DNA from: Desulfobacterales bacterium
GTDB lineage: Bacteria; Desulfobacterota; Desulfobacteria; Desulfobacterales; SpSt-501
Reading direction: 5' to 3'
NCBI GenBank assembly: GCA_030834695.1
Contig: JAUQXK010000014.1
Coordinates: 27,501-91,500 of the forward strand
DNA: 64,000 bases
The notes below the pieces were generated by a model. It had not been told where the DNA came from. It worked only from the letters and a program-made list of their open reading frames with translations, and made no database searches. Of this stretch, positions 58,561 through 64,000 are shown piece by piece (position 1 is the stretch's first letter; every line of letters begins with the position of its first letter). Made by a program: the position numbers and the translations under genes.

Positions 58561-59727
58561 TTACTGCCTCTCCCGCAACCTGGGATTCAGGATGTCCCTC
58601 AACCCCTCCCCGAAGAGATTGAACGACAGCACCACGATCAGGATGGCCGCGCCGGGAATGAACGTCAGCCAGGGGGCGTCGAAGATGAAACGCTTGCCGT
58701 CGGAAAGTATGTTCCCCCACGTGGCATGCGGCGGCGGCACGCCAAATCCCAGAAAGCTCAAACCCGCTTCGGTCAGAATGGCGGAAGCGACCCCCAACGT
58801 GGCGGAAACCAGCACCGGTGCGATGGCATTGGGCACCATGTGGCGGAAGATGACCCGGAGATTACCGACGCCCAGGGCCTTGGCGGCCGAGACGAAATCC
58901 TGCTCGCGCAGGGACAGGAACTCCGCGCGCACGAAGCGTGCCGTGCCTTCCCAGCTGGTCAGCCCGATTACGATCATGATGTTGTAAATGCTGGCCGGCA
59001 GCAGGGCCACGACCGTGAGGATCAAAAAGAAACTCGGAAAGCAGAGCATGATGTCCACGAAGCGCATGATGAGGGTGTCCACCATGAGGGTGTTTTTGCG
59101 CAGGAACCGCAACCCGGCCGGCAGCGACTTTCGGCATCGAATCCCCCAGGGCGAAATCGACCAGAAGAGCCAGGCGTGACCCAGCACGAGCATCCAGGCG
59201 CCGGAGGCCCGCCAGCCGGCCGTGAGCAGACTGGCTCCGGCCAGCAGCACGGCCGTCACCAGCAGCTGCTCGAGGCGGATGCGGCGGTCGCCGTAGAATC
59301 CGGCCAACCCGCCCATGAAGATGCCGATCGCCACCGAAATGCCGACCGCGACGAAGCCTACGGTCAGCGAAACCCATGCGCCCTGGAGCATGCGGGCGAA
59401 GACGTCACGGCCGAGGTCGTCGGTGCCGAAGAGATACCTGCCGCCAACGGGCCGTTCTTCGGGCTTAAGCGATGTCGCCTGCGGCGTCGCAAGCGGAGGG
59501 CGCAACTTTTCCTGCAGGCGCACCAGGGCCGGGTCGAACAGGGGCCGGTTTCCGGACGTGAGCACCCAGCCGACTACGGCGCTGCCGAAAAAAAAGGCGA
59601 AGATGACCAGGCCGGCCAGGGCCATGCGATTGCGCCGGAACAGGCGCCAGAATTCCTCGAAGCGGGTGCGCTTCGGCGCCGCCGGCTCCTCCAGGCCGAA
59701 TGCTCGAGAAGTCGTCTCCGGGCTCAC
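58561..59727 (-). CDS. dppC: Oligopeptide ABC transporter permease (DppC/OppC type)
   Basis: The 388-residue permease has the DppC N-terminus with one early membrane segment, FGTDDLGRDVFARML, and the EAA loop (REQDFVSAAKALGVGNLRVI). GLSFLGFGVPPPHATWG follows. An insert of about 65 residues (about 148-216) with two hydrophobic stretches sits between GLAGFYGDRR and VDTLIMRFVDIML, where the family is continuous. It starts four bases inside dppB. Confidence 0.9.
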   Translation of the reverse strand: MSPETTSRAFGLEEPAAPKRTRFEEFWRLFRRNRMALAGLVIFAFFFGSAVVGWVLTSGNRPLFDPALVRLQEKLRPPLATPQATSLKPEERPVGGRYLFGTDDLGRDVFARMLQGAWVSLTVGFVAVGISVAIGIFMGGLAGFYGDRRIRLEQLLVTAVLLAGASLLTAGWRASGAWMLVLGHAWLFWSISPWGIRCRKSLPAGLRFLRKNTLMVDTLIMRFVDIMLCFPSFFLILTVVALLPASIYNIMIVIGLTSWEGTARFVRAEFLSLREQDFVSAAKALGVGNLRVIFRHMVPNAIAPVLVSATLGVASAILTEAGLSFLGFGVPPPHATWGNILSDGKRFIFDAPWLTFIPGAAILIVVLSFNLFGEGLRDILNPRLRERQ

Positions 59728-60683
59728 AGGCGAATCCTCGGGTCCACGATCACGTAAAGAATGTCGGAGACAAACGTTCCGATCAGCACCAGTACGGCCG
59801 CGATGAAATTGATGGTCAGGATGACCGGGTAGTCTCTGGCGAGGATCGCCTCATAGGCCATGCGGCCCAGCCCCGGCCACGAAAATATGGACTCGATGAT
59901 CACCGAGCCGCCGATGAGTCCCGGCAGGATGAGGCCGAACATGGTGACGAACGGCAGCAGGGCGTTGCGCAGGGCGTGCTTGTAGTGCACCATCTCCCAC
60001 GGCAGGCCCTTGGCGCGCGCCGTGCGCACGTAGTCCTGGTTTTCGACCTCAAGCATCTGGCTGCGCACATAGCGTGACAGCACGGCGATGCCGCCGGTGG
60101 CGCCGAGCATCGACGGCAGCAGCATGTGCCAGAGACGGTCGTTCAGTCTGAAAAACCAGGGGGTGTCGGTCATGCCGAACGTCTGCATGCCGATCACGGG
60201 CACCTGGAATTGGCCCACGACGAAGATGATGAGCATGTAGGCAAAGAAAAAGCCGGGGATGGAGATCAGCACGTAGGAAAGCAACGTGGCGCTGCGGTCG
60301 TATGCCCCCCCCCGGAAAATGGCCGAGCGGATCCCCACGGGGAAGGAAACGGTCCAGGTGATGAGGGTGCCGACGATGAAAAGCGGCAGGCTGTTGAAAA
60401 AGCGCTCCCCGATCTTGTGAAGCACCGGCTGGTTGTCTTTCCAGGAGACCGTGTTCCCGGTGAGGAGGTCGCGGTAGAAAAATGCGTACTGGACGTAGAG
60501 GGGGCGATCCAGATGAAAGGCCTGGCGGAAACGCTCCACCATCTCCGGGGTGAACTTGGGATTGAGCGGATCCACCTGGCTGGGCTCCCCGGGAGCGATA
60601 TGGATGATGGCGAAGGACACGACCGACACGAAGAAAAGCGTGACTATTTTTTGAATCACGCTGCGACCGATGAAGGCGAGCAC
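59724..60683 (-). CDS. dppB: Oligopeptide ABC transporter permease (DppB/OppB type)
   Basis: The 319-residue permease has the N-terminal segment FIGRSVIQKIVTLFFVSVV, IHIAPGEPSQVDPLNPKFTP, the EAA loop ENQDYVRTARAKGLPW and the end ILYVIVDPRIRL. The PGEP motif replaces the commoner PGDP. It overlaps dppC by four bases. Confidence 0.92.
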   Translation of the reverse strand: MLAFIGRSVIQKIVTLFFVSVVSFAIIHIAPGEPSQVDPLNPKFTPEMVERFRQAFHLDRPLYVQYAFFYRDLLTGNTVSWKDNQPVLHKIGERFFNSLPLFIVGTLITWTVSFPVGIRSAIFRGGAYDRSATLLSYVLISIPGFFFAYMLIIFVVGQFQVPVIGMQTFGMTDTPWFFRLNDRLWHMLLPSMLGATGGIAVLSRYVRSQMLEVENQDYVRTARAKGLPWEMVHYKHALRNALLPFVTMFGLILPGLIGGSVIIESIFSWPGLGRMAYEAILARDYPVILTINFIAAVLVLIGTFVSDILYVIVDPRIRL

Positions 60684-60700
60684 CCGATCAATCCTCCTTG

Positions 60701-60801
60701 AAGGCGGAATTCGAAAGGCGGAAGGGGGAAGGCGGAAAAAAGATACCCCATTTTATTCTCATGCCGTTTCCAACTTCCGCCCCCCGCCTTCCGAATTCTT
60801 T
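60701..60801. repeat. Heptad-unit inverted repeat element D
   Basis: Left units AAGGCGG, AATTCGA, AAGGCGG, AAGGGGG, AAGGCGG, AAAAAAG (60701-60742) face right units CTTCCGC, CCCCCGC, CTTCCGA, ATTCTTT (60774-60801). The arms start and end at a GAATTC and pair well in register. It fills the dppA-dppB gap and reaches the dppA stop codon. Confidence 0.82.
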
Positions 60802-62926
60802 ACTGGTGGAACTGCGGCGCGTCCGCCAGCTTGGTCCATTGGTTGAAGTAGAACATGTAGTTGCCGGTCCGAGTCGGCTGGATCGGCCGAAAGCGGTCCT
60901 TGCCCCCAGGATCGGTTTCGCGAATGACGATGCGCCGGTCCAGCACGGCCGTCCATTTGCCGACATAAAGAAAGGTGTAGGGCAGATCCCCCGCGATGAT
61001 CGCATGCAGCCGGTGGCACAGCGCGACCTTGCGGTCGAGGTCGTATTCCTGTCGGATGCGGATGATGAGATCGTCGGCTTCCGGGTTGCGGTATCCTGCG
61101 AAGTTGAGCTGATGCGGACCGGTCTGGCTCGAATGCCAGATCTGGTAGAGGTCCGGATCGATTCCCATGGACCAGCCCAGCACGACGGCGTCGAAATCGA
61201 GCTTGTTGATCCGCTCCTTGATGAACACCGACCATTCCACCAGATCGGTGCGCACGTCGATGCCGATCTGCTTCCAGGCATCCTGGGCGATCGCCAAGAT
61301 GGATTTGCGGGTGTCGTTGCCGCTGTTGGTGATCAGGGTGAATTGCAGTTTTTGTCCACCCTTTTCCAGGCGGCCGTCGGCGTTGCGGCGCCAGCCGGCC
61401 TCGGCCAGCAGCTTTAAAGCCCCCTCGGGGTCGCAAGAGACCGGTGCGATGGCGTGGTTGTAGTATTCGGTCTGTTTTAGAAAGGGCCCGGTCGTGCGCT
61501 CCCCCTGCCGGTAGAGGATGAAATCGATGATGCGGTCGACGTCGATGGCCATCGCCAGCGCCCGCCGCACCCGCGGGTCGTCGAAGGGCGGGCGCCGCAG
61601 GTTGTAGCCGATGTAGGCATAGGCGTAAGAGGTGCCCGAGAAATTCTGAAAGCGTGGATCCTGTTGGAGCCTGGCCACCTGATAGGGCTGCACGCCGTAG
61701 GCGTCGATGGTGCCGGCGTAGAACTCCATCTCCTGGGTCAGCAGGTCGGGGAGGATCCGGTAGATGTAGCGTTTGTAATTGGGGGCGCCTTCCCAATATT
61801 CTGCAAAGCGGTCCAGGGTGATGTATTGGTCGGACTTCCATTCCCGGAAAACGAAAGGTCCGCTGCCGACCGGCCGTCGATTGAACTCGCTCTGCCGCAT
61901 GGAAAACGCCGCAGGGTCCCTGCCGGTGCGCAGGGCTTCCTGGCGCAGCCGGTCTTCGTTCAGCAGGTGCTCGGGCAACAACCCCATGGCCCAGGTTCCC
62001 ACTGCAGGCGAGTGAAGCCGCTTGTAGACGATGCGGACGGTGTGCGGATCGATGATCTGGATGTCTTTGACCGGCTCGTAGTCGGCCACCCGCGGGGAGA
62101 GATTCTTGGGATCCATGATCGCATCGTAGGTGAATTTAACGTCCTTTGCCGTGACCTCCCGGCCGTCGTGGAATTTGACGTCGGGACGGAGCCGGAACTC
62201 GATCACGGGGTTGTGCTCAACCGCCGGCAGCAGGTCCTTCGCCAAGAGATCGAGCTCGGTCTGCGCGATGGGGGCGGGCACGGAGACATAGCGGCGGGGC
62301 TGAAAGGAGCTGAAATAGTCCGGCCCCAAAACCTCGGCCAGGTGCGCGAAGAGGTTCGGATCGACGTCCCGCAAGGTCAGTTTAACTCGGGGCGGAGCCG
62401 TCACCCGGATGGTCAGATCAACCGCCTCCCGGCCGGCGGCCGCCGGCTGCTGCCGACGGACGGTATCGGTACGGGCCGGAACCAGCGATATCTCGCGGAT
62501 GTTGCCAAACGCCCCCTGAAGGTTTTCAGGCAAAGACGCCGGTTGGTTCCGTAGTGTCTGAAGATAAGCCACCAGTGCCTCGACGTCTCCATCCCCGGAA
62601 CCGGGCGCCGGCTGCGCGGTGTTGATGAAAAAATAGGCCTCTTCGGAGACCGTCCAGGACTCGGCCACGCGGCCGCGGAACCGCAGGTTCTCATCGCGGT
62701 CAATGAGGCCCTCGAAAATGAGATTCTCGATTTCGGAGCTGGCCGAATCGGCCGAGAGGATCGGGTTCAGGATGCTGGCGTCACCGATGGAGGCGTTGAT
62801 GAATTCCTCCAGACGGCCGGCGTTGCCCCGGGATTGTTCCTCGTAAGAAGGCACCCAGAAATAGGACTGGAGCAGGATCAGGCTGAGCCCAACGGGGACC
62901 ATTATGAGGAACCGACGGATGCTCAA
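60800..62926 (-). CDS. dppA: Oligopeptide ABC transporter substrate-binding protein with inserted domain
   Basis: The 708-residue protein is the periplasmic binding subunit. An uncleaved-looking N-terminal hydrophobic segment (FLIMVPVGLSLILLQ) without lipobox cysteine may act as anchor. SBP family 5 motifs include DASILNPILSADSAS, FRLRPDVKFHDGREVTAKDV and GSGPFVFREW. The stretch 95-240, absent from ordinary DppA/OppA, interrupts the region before FRLRPDV. It is first gene of dppABCDF. Confidence 0.9.
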   Translation of the reverse strand: MSIRRFLIMVPVGLSLILLQSYFWVPSYEEQSRGNAGRLEEFINASIGDASILNPILSADSASSEIENLIFEGLIDRDENLRFRGRVAESWTVSEEAYFFINTAQPAPGSGDGDVEALVAYLQTLRNQPASLPENLQGAFGNIREISLVPARTDTVRRQQPAAAGREAVDLTIRVTAPPRVKLTLRDVDPNLFAHLAEVLGPDYFSSFQPRRYVSVPAPIAQTELDLLAKDLLPAVEHNPVIEFRLRPDVKFHDGREVTAKDVKFTYDAIMDPKNLSPRVADYEPVKDIQIIDPHTVRIVYKRLHSPAVGTWAMGLLPEHLLNEDRLRQEALRTGRDPAAFSMRQSEFNRRPVGSGPFVFREWKSDQYITLDRFAEYWEGAPNYKRYIYRILPDLLTQEMEFYAGTIDAYGVQPYQVARLQQDPRFQNFSGTSYAYAYIGYNLRRPPFDDPRVRRALAMAIDVDRIIDFILYRQGERTTGPFLKQTEYYNHAIAPVSCDPEGALKLLAEAGWRRNADGRLEKGGQKLQFTLITNSGNDTRKSILAIAQDAWKQIGIDVRTDLVEWSVFIKERINKLDFDAVVLGWSMGIDPDLYQIWHSSQTGPHQLNFAGYRNPEADDLIIRIRQEYDLDRKVALCHRLHAIIAGDLPYTFLYVGKWTAVLDRRIVIRETDPGGKDRFRPIQPTRTGNYMFYFNQWTKLADAPQFHQ

Positions 62927-62940
62927 TCAAAAAAATTCCT

Positions 62941-62968
62941 TTGCGCGCATTCGGGTTTACCCTATAAT
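62941..62968 (+). promoter_or_regulatory. Sigma-70 type promoter of larE
   Basis: TTGCGC (62941-62946), a 16-base spacer and a perfect TATAAT (62963-62968), leaving a leader of about 148 bases to the TTG start. Confidence 0.5.
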
Positions 62969-63122
62969 TGAGGATCATGCCGGTTTGCAGGCGGCGATTT
63001 GGCGGCGCAACACCCATCGCAGGCACCGAGGACTACTGCACCCATATAAAAGATCGCCGGTCCCGTGTAAACACCATTTTGACGAACCGCGCGCCAACCA
63101 AACGGCTGTCGAGGTAATCGCC

Positions 63123-63998
63123 TTGAGTGCGGGTAGGAAGAGACGCCTGATCGAAATTCTTAAGGGCTATTCGACCTTGGCCGTGGCTTTTTCCGGCGGA
63201 GTCGACAGCACCTTTCTGCTCGCGGCGGCCAAGGAAGCGTTGGGAGACGGGGCGACGGCGGTCACGGTGGATTCCCCCATTCATTCGCGCCGGGAGATCC
63301 GGGAGGCGCGGGCCATCGCAAAAGACCTCGGGGTCGGGCACATTGTGGTCCCGTTTGGAGAAATAACGGCTCCGGGATTCGTCGCCAACCCGCCCGAGCG
63401 CTGCTATACCTGCAAGCAGCTCATCTTCGCCGAAATTATGCGTGTGGCTGCCTCCCTGCAGATCCAGCGGGTCGCTCACGGTGTGAACTTGGATGACCTG
63501 GAAGATTATCGTCCCGGACTGAAGGCCGCGCAGGAGATGGGCATTGCCTCGCCGCTGGCGGAGGCGGGGTTGACCAAGGCGGATATCCGTGCACTGTCCC
63601 GCAAAATGCAGCTGCCGACCTGGAACAAGCCTTCCATGGCCTGCCTGGCCTCGCGCATTCCGTACGGCCGGCCGATCACGCGCGAGGCCTTGATGATGGT
63701 GGAGATGGCCGAAGAATCCCTTCTGCAGTTGGGATTTAACGGATCCCGGGTCCGGCATCATGGCGCGGTGGCGCGGATCGAGGTGGCGCCGGGCGATTTG
63801 AAGAAGACCCTGCATAAAGACCTGCGGGCGGAAATCCTGAAGCGGTTGAAACAGATCGGATTCAAGCATGTCGCGGTTGACTTGGAAGGCTATGTTCAGG
63901 GCAGCTTGAACCGGGCGATTGCGGGCAAGGGGGCCGAGGGGTCCGGGGGGCAAGGATCCAAGGGTATACCGCCCACGGGAGGGACACCAGCGACATGA
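63123..63998 (+). CDS. larE: LarE-type ATP-dependent sulfur transferase
   Basis: LarE builds the nickel-pincer cofactor of lactate racemase and related enzymes by adding sulfur to the pyridine carboxylates made by LarB. The 291-residue protein has the PP-loop AFSGGVDSTFLL (22-33), RCYTCK (93-98) and Cys174 in SMACLASRIPYG, so it has three conserved cysteines. TTG 63123 is chosen because GAGGT is seven bases upstream. The last 25 residues (from about GKGAEGS) come from a G-rich repeat and are not family sequence. Confidence 0.9.
   Translation: MSAGRKRRLIEILKGYSTLAVAFSGGVDSTFLLAAAKEALGDGATAVTVDSPIHSRREIREARAIAKDLGVGHIVVPFGEITAPGFVANPPERCYTCKQLIFAEIMRVAASLQIQRVAHGVNLDDLEDYRPGLKAAQEMGIASPLAEAGLTKADIRALSRKMQLPTWNKPSMACLASRIPYGRPITREALMMVEMAEESLLQLGFNGSRVRHHGAVARIEVAPGDLKKTLHKDLRAEILKRLKQIGFKHVAVDLEGYVQGSLNRAIAGKGAEGSGGQGSKGIPPTGGTPAT
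63923..63963 (+). repeat. G-rich 8-base repeat forming the 3' end of larE
   Basis: Units GGGCAAGG, GGCCGAGG, GGTCCGGG, GGGCAAGG, ATCCAAGG follow each other, one extra G aside. They encode the Gly/Lys-rich tail of LarE. A partner arm, if any, would lie beyond the window. Confidence 0.6.
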
Positions 63999-64000
63999 GA

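Noticed and set aside
60759-61841. A 360-codon frame overlapping dppA
   Set aside because: Same-strand shadow of the binding-protein gene with low-complexity Arg/His/Pro composition.

Overview
The window is a gene-dense, GC-rich bacterial chromosome segment of about 64 kb. It carries core genes throughout, with no rRNA, prophage, transposase or CRISPR array. The gene content and order suggest a Desulfobacterota (deltaproteobacterial) anaerobe of the Desulfosarcina/Desulfococcus kind. The evidence is a fused PurS-PurL protein with a separate PurQ, a three-subunit succinate dehydrogenase/fumarate reductase with a single cytochrome b, a complete Tol-Pal cluster, DciA instead of a DnaC-type helicase loader, and LarE. 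No sulfate-reduction gene lies in the window, so the placement is an inference.

Layout. 1-1 kb: start of folC and rpsU on the minus strand. 1.2-17.3 kb: plus-strand core genes adk, rho, rpmE, prfA, prmC, the run rpsB-tsf-pyrH-frr-uppS-cdsA-dxr-rseP, then purSL and purQ. 17.3-24.1 kb: mostly minus strand, with a LysM protein, groEL/groES, an FmdB-type zinc ribbon protein, a HExxH protein, and hflK/hflC. A 31-residue ribosomal-type microprotein sits among them on the plus strand. 24.4-31.3 kb: dciA, a TrmN6-like methyltransferase, two tRNA-Ser genes, dnaX-ybaB-recR, a cysteine-cluster protein, a glutamate-racemase homologue without its catalytic cysteines, and a hybrid histidine kinase. 31.4-34.8 kb: sdhCAB (minus). 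34.9 kb: an HD hydrolase. 35.7-44.9 kb: tolQRAB-pal-cpoB, ruvCAB, a SAM hydrolase and an unknown membrane protein. 45-45.9 kb: rplM-rpsI. 45.9-48.4 kb: 5-oxoprolinase pxpABC.

48.5-63 kb is a long minus-strand block. In transcription order it holds a complete oligopeptide ABC importer (dppABCDF), an M24 Xaa-Pro-type peptidase, a DUF1445 (D-glutamate cyclase-related) protein, a complete branched-chain amino acid-type ABC importer, and a TTG-start PilZ protein. larE is divergent at the right end. Peptide and amino acid importers, a peptidase, a D-glutamate/5-oxoproline-type enzyme and a converging 5-oxoprolinase operon look like a peptide/pyroglutamate scavenging region (inference).

The most unusual structure is non-coding. 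Four intergenic gaps in the transporter block (54.05-60.8 kb) each carry an imperfect inverted repeat whose arms are built from back-to-back 7-base units. The unit differs from gap to gap while the architecture is kept, and two of the four share a central motif. A G-rich 8-base repeat forms the 3' end of larE. Nothing like this was seen in the first 54 kb. Other points of interest are the pseudo-racemase, the promoter of sdhC embedded in a terminator stem, a possible leader peptide before groES, and TTG starts on several core genes.
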